DNA from: Polaribacter sp.
GTDB lineage: Bacteria; Bacteroidota; Bacteroidia; Flavobacteriales; Flavobacteriaceae
NCBI GenBank assembly: GCA_023254055.1
Contig: JALQYN010000069.1
Span: 1-58,377 of the forward strand
DNA length: 58,377 bases
Direction of reading: 5' to 3'
Positions 17,163-26,162 of this stretch are shown one piece after another. Every line of letters starts with the position of its first letter. The stretch's first letter is position 1. Below the pieces are notes generated by a model. That model searched no databases and was not told the DNA's origin. It saw only the letters and a program-made list of their open reading frames with translations. A program made the translations under genes and the position numbers.

Positions 17163-17570
17163 ATGGAGAATTCAAAGAAACCAGATAATGTTGTATATAA
17201 TACAGAAACAAAGAGATACGACGCATTTCTGAAGCCTTATGCCACAAATGTTGGGGCTCCTGCAATTATCAAGTTAACAGATACAGTTGCTTGGAAAAAT
17301 AGAAGTATTACGAAATTAAATCATAAAGTTCAAACAAGATTTAAAGAATTAAAAGAGCAGTATGACCAACTATTGAACGAGTTTGAACAGAACAAATTAA
17401 TATACAGTGCAAAATTCACATTTGAACCGATTATAGGGCAATATTATCATTTGTATAAAAGAAGTAATGGAGAGACCTTCTTATCTATAATTTCTCCAGA
17501 TAAGTGCAATTTTAATGCGCTCGGAAGTTTCTACCTAAACGCAGATCAAATTTGGAAAAAAGTTGTGTAA
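17163..17570 (+). CDS. DUF2452 family protein
   Basis: The 135-residue soluble protein matches the DUF2452 pattern: KPDNVVYNTETKRYDAFLKP at the start, then YATNVGAPAI, a central amphipathic helix rich in Glu/Gln/Lys, and C-terminal FEPIIGQYYHLYKRSNGE and FLSIISPDKCNF. It has no signal peptide or membrane helix. The function of the family is not established. It stands alone, 200 bp after folE. That gap contains a perfect 6-bp stem GGAGGC / GCCTCC (17063-17079) with no T-tract. Confidence 0.8.
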   Translation: MENSKKPDNVVYNTETKRYDAFLKPYATNVGAPAIIKLTDTVAWKNRSITKLNHKVQTRFKELKEQYDQLLNEFEQNKLIYSAKFTFEPIIGQYYHLYKRSNGETFLSIISPDKCNFNALGSFYLNADQIWKKVV

Positions 17571-17851
17571 CCCCCTTTTCTTATGTCTTCATATCACAAC
17601 AGCTGTTTTTTTTAAAAAACGATACCCTTAGTTCGATAAGTAACGAGTTTAAAATTTTAGAATACATTAAAGTCTTTATAATAGTACCGAAACTTAGGAC
17701 AAACACCATCGAAATTTGATTGCATACGCAACTGGTACTCCTAAAATAATTTCTAACTTGATGTACTTAACATCATTGTAGTACTAGGTGAGTCACCATT
17801 TTATAAGTTTCACTACACATTCTAAAAACAGGTGAAAGTAAATAAGAGTAT
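17571..17851. other. Intergenic region with no recognised gene
   Basis: I see no gene or good terminator in these 281 bases. GGTGA-G-TCACC near 17784-17794 is a short palindrome of no clear meaning. Confidence 0.3.
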
Positions 17852-17974
17852 TTACTTTTGACTTGGGTAGTTTTCTTGTTTCGATTTCTTGCTTGAGATC
17901 ATAATATTCCAAACAGTTAATCCAATGTATAGAGAAAAGATTATTCCGCCAATTATAAAGAATCCTATGCTCAT
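17852..17974 (-). CDS. Small single-pass membrane protein (40 aa)
   Basis: The 40-residue frame begins at ATG 17974 with MSIGFFIIGGIIFSLYIGLT, one strong hydrophobic helix, then a charged tail SSKKSKQENYP. It overlaps the upstream 56-aa gene by 4 bp (ATGA), a classic coupled arrangement that supports both being real. A longer in-frame reading from 18121 exists, but its first 49 residues are the wrong frame of the upstream gene. Function is unknown; the N-out, basic C-in topology suggests a small subunit of a membrane complex. Confidence 0.6.
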   Translation of the reverse strand: MSIGFFIIGGIIFSLYIGLTVWNIMISSKKSKQENYPSQK

Positions 17975-18141
17975 GATGTTCGTCTTTGTCTTATTGCAAT
18001 CGCAAATAATAATATTGTCCCTGGCCAATGAGCCGAGTATTGTGCTTCTTCTGTCATTCCTAATAGTCCGAAAGCAACAGAATACAGTAAACATAAAAAT
18101 GCTAAAATGATAGGATACCATTTTAAAATGAAAATTTTCAT
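17971..18141 (-). CDS. Small membrane protein (56 aa), first of a coupled pair
   Basis: The frame from ATG 18141 to TGA 17971 encodes 56 residues. It starts MKIFILKWYPIILAFLCLLY, has a middle GLLGMTEEAQYSAHWP and a second helix GTILLFAIAI ending in RQRRTS. It looks like a two-helix hairpin protein with positive termini inside. The 4-bp overlap with the next small gene and the sensible topology support coding. An inverted repeat lies 16 bp before the ATG. No family is recognised with confidence. Confidence 0.6.
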   Translation of the reverse strand: MKIFILKWYPIILAFLCLLYSVAFGLLGMTEEAQYSAHWPGTILLFAIAIRQRRTS

Positions 18142-18156
18142 ATTGATTTATTTATC

Positions 18157-18179
18157 AAAGTGTAGTGATGTTACACTTT
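18157..18179 (-). promoter_or_regulatory. Inverted repeat upstream of the small membrane-protein pair
   Basis: Perfect 8-bp arms AAAGTGTA (18157-18164) and TACACTTT (18172-18179) with a 7-nt spacer lie just before the 56-aa gene. On the minus strand the proximal arm reads TACACTTTG, close to but not exactly TAnnTTTG. It may be an operator or a 5'-UTR hairpin. Confidence 0.4.
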
Positions 18180-18415
18180 TTGTTTAATATATTATAAATA
18201 TAGTTAAACAAAACTAAAAATGCAACTTTATTTCATCAATATTAAAAGTCTAGAATATTTGGGGTTCTCTAATAGGCAATTAGTACTCGTAATTAGTAAT
18301 GAATAAATTAGGTTTGCTTTTTTTATAATTCCTTGTGCTAGTAAGTACTAAACCACGCCTTCAGATATATTATAGTCGACCATTGTTAGTAGATCAAAAA
18401 TAATATGATTAAAAA
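18180..18415. other. Intergenic region with no recognised gene
   Basis: The region is AT-rich and has stops in all frames. I see no feature apart from the GNAT remnant that borders it. Confidence 0.3.
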
Positions 18416-18637
18416 TTAATGAGAATACATTTTTTTAATAAGTGAAGCAATACTTTTGTGTTTCGCGTGTACAATTAATTTTGCATAACCAACAGGGAGA
18501 TCATCAACATACAGAAGATAGAAAAGGTTCTTAGGATCGCTTATATCTTGTTTCGTTTTAGGCACTGAAAAATTCTCATCAAGGTGTTTTAATAGATCAT
18601 TTTTATCCTCTATAAAATTTAAAAGCTGTGAACTACA
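18416..18637 (-). pseudogene. Remnant of a GNAT-family N-acetyltransferase
   Basis: The minus-strand frame between a stop upstream of 18637 and the TAA at 18416-18418 reads about 73 codons with no usable start. It contains LLNFIEDKNDLLKHLDENFS and then NLFYLLYVDDLPVGYAKLIV. This is the beta4-strand region of GNAT proteins, where the phrase YLLY..D..PVGYAKL is typical. The following SIASLIKKMYSH should lead into the acetyl-CoA-binding loop, but a stop follows at once. Both the N-terminus and the CoA-binding half are missing. The remnant begins inside the terminator of the BNR gene, so it is a decayed fragment. The GNAT call rests on pattern recognition only. Confidence 0.5.
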
Positions 18638-18648
18638 TCACGGCTTTT
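18621..18648 (-). terminator. Terminator of the first BNR-repeat gene
   Basis: Arms AAAAGCTGTGA (18621-18631) and TCACGGCTTTT (18638-18648) pair with one G-T wobble around a 6-nt loop. They lie 22 bp beyond the BNR stop codon, with a T-run on the minus strand. Confidence 0.75.
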
Positions 18649-18669
18649 AAAATTCTAATGAGAGTAAAT

Positions 18670-21600
18670 TTATTTTAAAGTTTTCCAAATAGACTCCATT
18701 TCTTGAACCCGTTTGTCTAACATTTTAGATGCTTCTTGGGTTTTTAGGGTTGGTTTGGTATCTGAACCTTGTAATATATTCAATAAAAAAAGCAATTTAG
18801 ACTGTAAGCTAACAAGGGTTTCATTTGTCAATTCAGTATTATAAATACTTCCATAGAGTGGATTACCATCGTTTGGTGCACCTCTGCCTCTATACTTAAG
18901 CTGTGCTGCTGTTGCATTTTTATTTGTATCGATAGCTTCTCTAATGTCTTGTAACTTCTCGTAGTTTCTGTAACTCTGCATCGATAAATTTGTTTGTAGT
19001 TGAAGTGCATTTGCACTCATTTCTGAACGTGGATCTAATAGAACGGTTAGGTTTTGTTCAAGTAACTGTCCATTTACTCTCAGTTGAACTTTATAAGTAC
19101 CTGGAGCTACAAAAGGACCTACAGGACTACTTTCAGTATTGTATTGCACTGCGGCAATGGCTAGACCTCTGTTTGCTCCTCTTGGATTTTTGTATCTTAA
19201 ATTCCACACAAAACGTTGATGCCCTTTTTTAGTAGATAGGCCTTTAAAAGGTCGTATCCAATAAGTAGGATGTCTCATTGTTGTTGAATCTAAGGCTTCT
19301 GCTTTGTCGTCACTAGAAAAGTGATTGACTATGTTCCCTTTTTGATCAAAAATACGAAGATCTACTTTCGCTGCATTGTTGCCTAAATAATAATCGATGA
19401 TGGCTCCGTCTGGTGGATTTTGACCCGTTGGCTCTTCAGGAGGCAGAGGCGTATCACTAAACATATTGAAACGCACTCTATATGCATCACTTGGTTGAAA
19501 AAGATGTGCTTTAGTTGTATGTAACTTTGCCATTTCTCTCAAAGGACTAAAATCGTCTAAAATCCAAATAGAACGTCCATGGGTACCAATTACTAAATCG
19601 TTGTTATGAATTACTAAATCACGAATAGAAGATGCAGGCATATTCATTCTTAATGATTGCCATGAAGCCCCGTCGTTTGCAGAAAAATACACTTCGCGTT
19701 CTGTTCCTGCAAATAACAATCCTTTTTGTGTGTGATCTTCTCGTACCGTATTTACAGGGCCTGAAGGATTCATCCCTGAAACCACTTCTGTCCATGTTTT
19801 ACCAAAATCATGTGTTTTGTAAATATGAGGTTTCATATCATCTTTACGAATGGCATTTACAGCGATATAAGCTGTCCCTTTATTAAAATGACTGGCATCA
19901 ATTTGTGAAATTTTATCCCACGAAGTAATGGCTTTTGGAGTTACATCTTTCCAAGATTTTCCACCATCTGTTGTAACATGAATCAATCCATCATCGGTTC
20001 CTGCCCAAATGATGTTTTTATCAAGAGGTGAAGGCCCTATAGCATACACAATAGCACGTTGCGGCATGGTCTTTAAACTTTCATTTTTGTAATCCCCTAC
20101 ACTAGCTGGAACTTCAGGTTGTTTTCTTGTTAAGTCTTGACTGATTTGCACCCAATTTTCTCCACCATCATGTGTTTTCCAAACCACATTGGTTCCGAAC
20201 AACAACATATTATTATCTGCCGGATGAAAAAGCAACGGCATGGTACGTAGATATCTAAATTTTCTTGAGCGCAATACTTCTGGACCCACAAATTGTGACT
20301 GTCCTGTTTTTTTATTGAATCGAATAACGCGTCCACCATAAATAATGTTCGCATCTTTTGGATCTGGTGCTACATAGGCATACTCGTCTGCTCCAACTCC
20401 CATAAACTCACGGAAAGAAATCTGACCTCCATTACTTCTACTTGCAACACCTATAGCTCCACTTTCTTGTTGACCACCATACACCCAATACGGAAATTGA
20501 TTGTCTGTAGAAACATGATACAATTGTGAAGTAGGTTGATTGTACCAAGTACTCCACGTTTTTCCTCCATTTACAGTAATCACAGCTCCTTGATCTGCAG
20601 CAAACAATCTAATTTTAGGCTGTAAAGGATTGATCCATAATCGTTGGTAATCATCACCTCCAGGTGCACCTTTTATAGAAGTCCAAGTTTTACTTGCATC
20701 ATCAGAACGATACGAAGCCACATTTGCAATATATACCATATTTTCGTTTGTTGGATGGACTTGGATGTCTCGTCCCCAAAGGCGCCTGTTGGTATCTACC
20801 AAAGTCCAACTTTCACCTGCATCATCACTTCTGTAAATCCCTCCATTAATACTTGCACTAACGATTGCATACATTCGTTTAGAGTTGCTTAAAGCAGTAG
20901 TAACCCATACTCTACCCAAGCCATCATTTGCGCCAGGTAATCCCTTTGTTATTCTCTTCCAAGTTTCACCACCATCAGTAGATTTGAACAATCCACTATT
21001 TGGACCCGAAAATTTAGCATTTTCCCAAGGTCCTTCCTGGTGTTCCCACAAAGTCGCAAATACAATTTGTGAATTGTTTGGATCTAGATGAACTTGAATG
21101 GCTGATGTTTTTGAATTGATATATAAGGTTTTTTTCCATGTTTTTCCTCCATCAATCGATTTGAAAATACCTCGCATTTCATTGGCACCATAAGGATGCC
21201 CCATTCCAGCTACATAAACGATATCTGGATTGGTTGGATGCACAATTACTCGTCCCACTTGTTGGATGTCTCCCAGCCCAATATGTTTCCAGTTTTTACC
21301 ACCATCAATAGATTTAAACATGCCGTCACCAACAGATAAATCAGGCCTGTGCATTCCTTCCCCAGTCCCAACATAGATAATATTAGGATGACTAGGAGAA
21401 ACAGCAATATCTCCAATAGAATTCGTTGACTCCTTATCAAAAATAGGATTCCATGTTCTACCATAATCATCCGTTTTCCAAACGCCTCCATTATTAACTC
21501 CAATAAAAAACACATTGGGTTGCGTTGGTATTCCAACTGCTCCTACAGTTCTTCCAGCACGAAAAGGACCAATCATCCTGTATTCTAGGTCTTGATACTG

Positions 21601-21672
21601 TGTTTTGTCGATTTGAGAAAATGAGTGAATTGAGATAAAGAGAGTAAAAAGTGTTATTAGGAAAGTTTTCAT
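18670..21672 (-). CDS. Exported BNR/sortilin-type beta-propeller protein, 1000 aa (copy 1)
   Basis: A Sec signal peptide (1-20, ending HSFSQ) precedes a large propeller domain with many Asp-box repeats such as KSIDGGKNWKHIG, KSIDGGKTWKK, KSTDGGETWKR and RSDDAGESWT, to about residue 700. A C-terminal beta-rich region and a final helical segment follow (about 900-1000). Such proteins are annotated as WD40/YVTN/BNR-like or glycosyl hydrolase, but no sialidase Arg triad is evident, so binding or scaffolding is as likely as catalysis. A second gene of the same architecture and identical length is at 28923. It has its own promoter (21700-21730) and terminator. Confidence 0.85.
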   Translation of the reverse strand: MKTFLITLFTLFISIHSFSQIDKTQYQDLEYRMIGPFRAGRTVGAVGIPTQPNVFFIGVNNGGVWKTDDYGRTWNPIFDKESTNSIGDIAVSPSHPNIIYVGTGEGMHRPDLSVGDGMFKSIDGGKNWKHIGLGDIQQVGRVIVHPTNPDIVYVAGMGHPYGANEMRGIFKSIDGGKTWKKTLYINSKTSAIQVHLDPNNSQIVFATLWEHQEGPWENAKFSGPNSGLFKSTDGGETWKRITKGLPGANDGLGRVWVTTALSNSKRMYAIVSASINGGIYRSDDAGESWTLVDTNRRLWGRDIQVHPTNENMVYIANVASYRSDDASKTWTSIKGAPGGDDYQRLWINPLQPKIRLFAADQGAVITVNGGKTWSTWYNQPTSQLYHVSTDNQFPYWVYGGQQESGAIGVASRSNGGQISFREFMGVGADEYAYVAPDPKDANIIYGGRVIRFNKKTGQSQFVGPEVLRSRKFRYLRTMPLLFHPADNNMLLFGTNVVWKTHDGGENWVQISQDLTRKQPEVPASVGDYKNESLKTMPQRAIVYAIGPSPLDKNIIWAGTDDGLIHVTTDGGKSWKDVTPKAITSWDKISQIDASHFNKGTAYIAVNAIRKDDMKPHIYKTHDFGKTWTEVVSGMNPSGPVNTVREDHTQKGLLFAGTEREVYFSANDGASWQSLRMNMPASSIRDLVIHNNDLVIGTHGRSIWILDDFSPLREMAKLHTTKAHLFQPSDAYRVRFNMFSDTPLPPEEPTGQNPPDGAIIDYYLGNNAAKVDLRIFDQKGNIVNHFSSDDKAEALDSTTMRHPTYWIRPFKGLSTKKGHQRFVWNLRYKNPRGANRGLAIAAVQYNTESSPVGPFVAPGTYKVQLRVNGQLLEQNLTVLLDPRSEMSANALQLQTNLSMQSYRNYEKLQDIREAIDTNKNATAAQLKYRGRGAPNDGNPLYGSIYNTELTNETLVSLQSKLLFLLNILQGSDTKPTLKTQEASKMLDKRVQEMESIWKTLK

Positions 21673-21699
21673 AATTTAAGATATTATGGTTAGTTCTTT

Positions 21700-21730
21700 C
21701 AAAAATAACTTTTTTTAAATTACCAAACAA
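21700..21730 (-). promoter_or_regulatory. Promoter of the first BNR gene
   Basis: On the minus strand TATTTTTG (21707-21700) fits the TAnnTTTG -7 element, with TTG 20 bp upstream (21730-21728). The -7 element is 28 bp before the start codon. Confidence 0.5.
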
Positions 21731-21776
21731 CGCAATGTTTTTACATTACTAAAACACTTTTAAAAAAATAATGAAT

Positions 21777-24320
21777 TTACACCTCTTTCCTCAAAACCTC
21801 TAAAGGCGGACTTTTCAAAACACTTCTAATATTAGTCAGACCAATTAATAAAACCAATAGTGTAATGCCTGGTAAAAAAACTAAAAACGGAATGGCAGAC
21901 GGAATAAAAGGTTCTTTAAATAAAAAAACCGCTAGTAATTGACTACTAATCAATGATAATAGAATTCCGACTAAACTTCCTAACATTCCTAGATATACAT
22001 ATTCTAAGGCTGTGATTTGTAGAATTTGTTTGCTCTTTGCTCCTAAGGTTCGCAACAACACACTTTCTTTAATTCGTTGGTATTTAGAATTTCTCACAGA
22101 GCCAATTAATACAATGATTCCTGTTAGGATACTAAAGAATGCCATAAAATTGATGATCCATGAAATTTTATCTAAAATGTCTTCGATGATTGTAAAAATC
22201 TGACGTAAATCTAAAATGGAAATGTTTGGGAAGTTTTTCACCAAATCTCTTTGTAAATCTGCAGAACTTGCCTCATCTTTTACAAAGGTGGTTAACACAC
22301 TAAATTGTGGTGCATTTTCTAAAACACCTACAGGAAATACAATAGAAAAATTCAGTTGCGCTCTACCCCAATCTACTTTTCTAATGCTTCCAACAGTGGT
22401 GTTCATTAATACTCCTTGTACATTAAAAATAACTTGATCACCTATTTTTAAATTAGCATCTCTTGCAATATTATCTGCAATAGAAATGAAAATAGGTGTT
22501 CCTTGTTGGACTTCTTTCGTCCATGTTCCTTCTAACAACTCTTCTGACGGAATTAAAGCATCTCGGTAGGTTACTCTAAATTCATGGTTTAAAATCCATT
22601 TATTTCTCCTCGCTGTTGTACTGTCTTTACGAATATCATTGACCAATTCGTCTTTAATTTGATGCATTCGCATGGTAACAATCGGAATGTTATTGATGAC
22701 TTCTAAACCTTTTGGAACGATTGTATTAATTACAGCTTCTCTTTGATTAGTTTGCACATCCATTAAAATGATATTAGGATCATTGCTGCTATTTTCTATA
22801 GATGTTTTAGCTAAGAGAATGTCTTTGGTAAAGTATAAGGTACTGATTAAAAAAGTTCCTAAACCAATGGCTAAAATTAAGACCATGGTTTGATTGTTTG
22901 GACGATATAAGTTTAACAAACTTTGACGTTTGGTAAAGCCCCATTTGGTTGGGAAATATTTTTTAATCAATTTCATAAAAAGACTGGATATTCCAGCCAT
23001 GATAGAGAACGTTATTAAAATACCAATTGTAAATACCAAGCCATTTGATGCATCTTTCAACAACCAGAATGAAAACAAAAAGACAAAAAGAATGATGGCC
23101 GCTAAGGTTAAAAGCCGCGCTTTTCTTGGTTTTACTAAATTCTCATCCGTACCTCTTAACACTTCTAAAGGAGATACATACCAGGTGCCTAATAAAGGCA
23201 GCAAGGCAAATAAGACCGACATTAATACACCCAATGTTATTCCGATGAATAATGGTTGAGCACTAATGGATATTTGAACATCGAAAGGTAAAAATCCTTG
23301 TAAAATATAGGGAAAAGCATATTGCAGTCCGATTCCGATTACAGCACCTAGAACGCCTCCTAATAGTCCAATTCCGACAATTTGAAGCAGGTAGATGATA
23401 AAGGTTTGTTTTCTAGTAGCTCCTAAACATTTTAAAACAGCTACATTTTTTAATTTTTCTTTGATGTAAATATGTACAGAACTTGCAATTCCAACACAGC
23501 CTAAAAGCAAGGCAATAAATGCTGCTAAGTTTAAAAATCGACTCACATTGTCGTATCGTCTTCCTAAACGAGCACTTGTACTTGTATGTGTGTCTATATC
23601 TGCTTTTTCTTCATCTAAAATAGGATCTAGTTTTTTGTCTAATAGCTCCAAATCCATTGTCGGTGGTGCTACAAAAAAGTATTGGTATTCTTTTCTACTT
23701 CCCAATTGTAACAATTCGGTTTGGTCTATAAATCTAAACGGAATGAGTACAGGAGGAGCAACAGAAGTTGAAATAGCAGTACTTCCAGGAATCGATTTTA
23801 AAGCTCCAATAATTGGAAAGGTAAGTTTCCCTAATTTTATTGAATCTCCTGGTTTTAAATTGTATTGTAACATTAAAGTAGCATCTACCAATGCTCCGCC
23901 AAACTCCTGGTATGTAGATGCAGCATTTTGTGGCTCTGTATCTAGGGTTCCAAAAAAAGGAAAGGCACCTTCTATAGCGCGAACTTTAACCAATTTTGTT
24001 CCGTCATTTTTTGGAAACGCCGCCATAGAAACAAAATTCACCTCTGAAGCAGCAGCGCCTAAAGAATCGATGATTGCTTGTATTTTTTTAGAAGGAAGCT
24101 GTCTGCTATCAATAATAAAATCAGCTCCCATTAAGGCTTTCGACTGATTCTTGATGTTTTGCTTTAAATTTTCACTGAACAACTGAATAGAAACCACAGC
24201 AGCAATTCCTAAAATGATTGACGCCATAAAAAGCATCAATCTAGAGAGACTTGCTTTTCCGTCTCTCCATGCCATTTTAAATAGCCAAGTTATCGAAGTT
24301 TTTGAGGTTCGTTTGTTCAT
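21777..24320 (-). CDS. ybbP: ABC transporter permease, FtsX/YbbP type
   Basis: The 847-residue inner-membrane protein has an N-terminal helix (about 27-49), a periplasmic MacB-like domain, two clusters of helices each containing a FtsX domain, and a final pair near 770-840. It ends LEVLRKEV, and LEVLRGTDENL ends the first half; both are the usual duplicated permease endings. It shares position 24320 with the ATPase start/stop junction, so the two are translated together. With the ATPase and the divergent TesA-like esterase it reproduces the known tesA-ybbA-ybbP neighbourhood. The substrate is not established; lipid or lipoprotein handling has been suggested for relatives. Confidence 0.88.
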   Translation of the reverse strand: MNKRTSKTSITWLFKMAWRDGKASLSRLMLFMASIILGIAAVVSIQLFSENLKQNIKNQSKALMGADFIIDSRQLPSKKIQAIIDSLGAAASEVNFVSMAAFPKNDGTKLVKVRAIEGAFPFFGTLDTEPQNAASTYQEFGGALVDATLMLQYNLKPGDSIKLGKLTFPIIGALKSIPGSTAISTSVAPPVLIPFRFIDQTELLQLGSRKEYQYFFVAPPTMDLELLDKKLDPILDEEKADIDTHTSTSARLGRRYDNVSRFLNLAAFIALLLGCVGIASSVHIYIKEKLKNVAVLKCLGATRKQTFIIYLLQIVGIGLLGGVLGAVIGIGLQYAFPYILQGFLPFDVQISISAQPLFIGITLGVLMSVLFALLPLLGTWYVSPLEVLRGTDENLVKPRKARLLTLAAIILFVFLFSFWLLKDASNGLVFTIGILITFSIMAGISSLFMKLIKKYFPTKWGFTKRQSLLNLYRPNNQTMVLILAIGLGTFLISTLYFTKDILLAKTSIENSSNDPNIILMDVQTNQREAVINTIVPKGLEVINNIPIVTMRMHQIKDELVNDIRKDSTTARRNKWILNHEFRVTYRDALIPSEELLEGTWTKEVQQGTPIFISIADNIARDANLKIGDQVIFNVQGVLMNTTVGSIRKVDWGRAQLNFSIVFPVGVLENAPQFSVLTTFVKDEASSADLQRDLVKNFPNISILDLRQIFTIIEDILDKISWIINFMAFFSILTGIIVLIGSVRNSKYQRIKESVLLRTLGAKSKQILQITALEYVYLGMLGSLVGILLSLISSQLLAVFLFKEPFIPSAIPFLVFLPGITLLVLLIGLTNIRSVLKSPPLEVLRKEV

Positions 24321-25009
24321 TAACCTACCCTTGTTTTTTCATTAGACACAATCTTCCCTCCTTTTAAGCGCAATATTTGTTGGGTTCTATTTGCCAATTC
24401 TAAATCGTGGGTAATAATTACCAGCGTTGTTCCTGCTTCTTTATTCAATTGAAAAAGCAATTGGATTACTTTCTCTCCGGTTTCTTCATCTAAATTTCCA
24501 GTCGGCTCATCGGCAAATAAAATTGAAGGTTTGTTAGAAAAAGCTCTTGCTAAGGCTACTCTTTGTTGTTCTCCTCCCGACAACTGAGAAGGATAATGAT
24601 CAAAGCGATCTGCCAAACCTACTTTTTGTAACAATTCCATTCCTATTTTAGTGGCGTTTTTTTCTCCTTGTAATTCTAAAGGAACAATGATATTCTCTAA
24701 GGCAGTTAAGGTAGGTAGTAGCTGAAAATTCTGAAAGATAAATCCGACTTCTTTGTTTCGCAATAATGCTCGTTCATCTTCATCTAAATCGTGCAAATGA
24801 CTCCCACACAATTCTATAGTTCCACTAGTTGGATGATCTAAACCAGCACATAAACCGAGTAAAGTTGTTTTACCACTTCCAGAAGGTCCTACAATAGAAA
24901 AAATACTTCCTTGTGTAACTTCAAAAGAAATGGTACTTAATACCTTTAATTCTTTAGAACCACTTGTATAAGTTTTCTCTAGTTCATGAATCTTTAATAT
25001 CTTTGTCAT
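24320..25009 (-). CDS. ybbA: ABC transporter ATP-binding protein, YbbA/LolD type
   Basis: The 229-residue ATPase has Walker [11 protein letters not shown] (41-50), the signature [15 protein letters not shown], Walker [13 protein letters not shown] and a switch histidine in IITHD. It powers the adjacent FtsX-type permease, whose ATG overlaps its stop codon at position 24320. The short, single-domain form matches MacB/LolD/YbbA exporters. The gene is divergent from the esterase across 81 bp. Confidence 0.93.
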   Translation of the reverse strand: MTKILKIHELEKTYTSGSKELKVLSTISFEVTQGSIFSIVGPSGSGKTTLLGLCAGLDHPTSGTIELCGSHLHDLDEDERALLRNKEVGFIFQNFQLLPTLTALENIIVPLELQGEKNATKIGMELLQKVGLADRFDHYPSQLSGGEQQRVALARAFSNKPSILFADEPTGNLDEETGEKVIQLLFQLNKEAGTTLVIITHDLELANRTQQILRLKGGKIVSNEKTRVG

Positions 25010-25090
25010 AGTCTTTTTTTAATATAAAATTTACCAAAAATGCTGAAACTGAAAAATAAACAATTGCTTTTTAATTTTGATGATAGTAGG

Positions 25091-25786
25091 ATGAAGATTT
25101 TCTTAAAGTTTTGTTATTTTTCCTTTTTCTTGCTATTGTTGTCTTGCGGAGCAGATACTTCTACTAAACCAACGAACACAAAAAAAACACCTTCAAAAAC
25201 TGAAATCAAAGCTGAAGAAAAGAATGCAACTAAAAAGATTGTATTTTTTGGAGATAGCTTAACAGCTGGTTATGGTTTAGAAGATGTTAATGATGCTTTT
25301 CCTGGCGTTATTCAAGCAAAAATTGATTCACTTTCATTAGATTATACAGTCATAAATTCAGGAGTTAGCGGAGAAACTACATCGGGTGGGAAAAATAGAA
25401 TCAACTGGATTCTGAATCAAAAAATTGATGTTTTTATTTTAGAATTAGGTGCAAATGATGGTTTGCGTGGCATTCCTTTAAGTGAAACTCGAAAAAACTT
25501 ACAAGCCATTATTGACGCTGTGCTTCAAAAAAACTCTGCAACAAAAATTATTTTAGCAGGAATGCAGCTCCCTCCTAATATGGGACAAGAGTACACCACG
25601 GAGTTTAAAACCATTTTTCCTGAGTTGGCTCAAAAAAACAAGCTTTATTTAATTCCTTTTTTATTGAAAGATGTTGGAGGTATTCCTAGTTTAAACCAAG
25701 GAGATGGTATTCATCCAACGATTGAAGGTCAAAAAATTCTTGCTAACAATGTTTGGGAAGTTTTAGAACCACTACTTACATTATAA
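25091..25786 (+). CDS. tesA: GDSL/SGNH arylesterase, TesA type, lipoprotein
   Basis: The 231-residue protein has a lipoprotein signal (LLSCG) when started at ATG 25091. An upstream in-frame ATG at 25040 adds 17 residues before the signal and is disfavoured. SGNH blocks are FFGDSLTAGYG (Ser nucleophile), SGVSGETTSGG, GANDGLRGIP and DGIHPTIEG (Asp-His). TesA enzymes hydrolyse acyl-CoA, lysophospholipids and aryl esters in the periplasm. Its position beside ybbA/ybbP is a conserved association. A bidirectional terminator separates it from the convergent csp gene. Confidence 0.88.
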   Translation: MKIFLKFCYFSFFLLLLSCGADTSTKPTNTKKTPSKTEIKAEEKNATKKIVFFGDSLTAGYGLEDVNDAFPGVIQAKIDSLSLDYTVINSGVSGETTSGGKNRINWILNQKIDVFILELGANDGLRGIPLSETRKNLQAIIDAVLQKNSATKIILAGMQLPPNMGQEYTTEFKTIFPELAQKNKLYLIPFLLKDVGGIPSLNQGDGIHPTIEGQKILANNVWEVLEPLLTL

Positions 25787-25816
25787 ATTTTAAGGCAACT
25801 ATTAATGTTGTATAAA

Positions 25817-25845
25817 AAAAGCCCATCATTTAATGATAGGCTTTT
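25817..25845. terminator. Bidirectional terminator between the esterase and csp genes
   Basis: Arms AAAAGCCCATCAT (25817-25829) and ATGATAGGCTTTT (25833-25845) pair with one mismatch around a 3-nt loop. There are A and T tracts on both sides. Confidence 0.8.
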
Positions 25846-25867
25846 GTAAAACTATAAAGTATATGTT

Positions 25868-26059
25868 TTAGCTAACTTTTACGTTAACTGCATTTAATCC
25901 TTTGTTTCCTTCTTGTAGATCAAATTCAACGTTATCGCCTTCACGAATTTCGTCAATCAATCCAGAGATGTGTACAAAATGATCTTTGTCTACTCCTTCT
26001 TCTGTGATAAATCCAAATCCTTTTGACTCATTGAAAAATTTTACTGTTCCTTTACTCAT
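25868..26059 (-). CDS. Cold-shock protein, CspA family
   Basis: The 63-residue protein is a single cold-shock domain with RNP1 KGFGFI and RNP2 HFVHIS, ending NAVNVKVS. It binds single-stranded RNA/DNA and acts as an RNA chaperone. The length and charge are normal for the family. It sits just downstream of the M13 peptidase on the same strand, with a 103-bp gap. A second, longer cold-shock-domain gene is on the other side of M13. Confidence 0.93.
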   Translation of the reverse strand: MSKGTVKFFNESKGFGFITEEGVDKDHFVHISGLIDEIREGDNVEFDLQEGNKGLNAVNVKVS

Positions 26060-26162
26060 TGTAATGTAATTTAATTTATTTAAATATTTAGCAGCAAAGG
26101 TGACCCCAATTTTTAGACATACAACATTTTAATTGACTTATTTTTAAATTATTAAATTACAA

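Noticed and set aside
25040..25090. Upstream ATG for the esterase
   Set aside because: It would put 17 residues before the lipoprotein signal peptide; ATG 25091 gives a normal lipobox distance.
21777..25786. Novel transporter-esterase cluster
   Set aside because: The order matches the well-known tesA-ybbA-ybbP neighbourhood.
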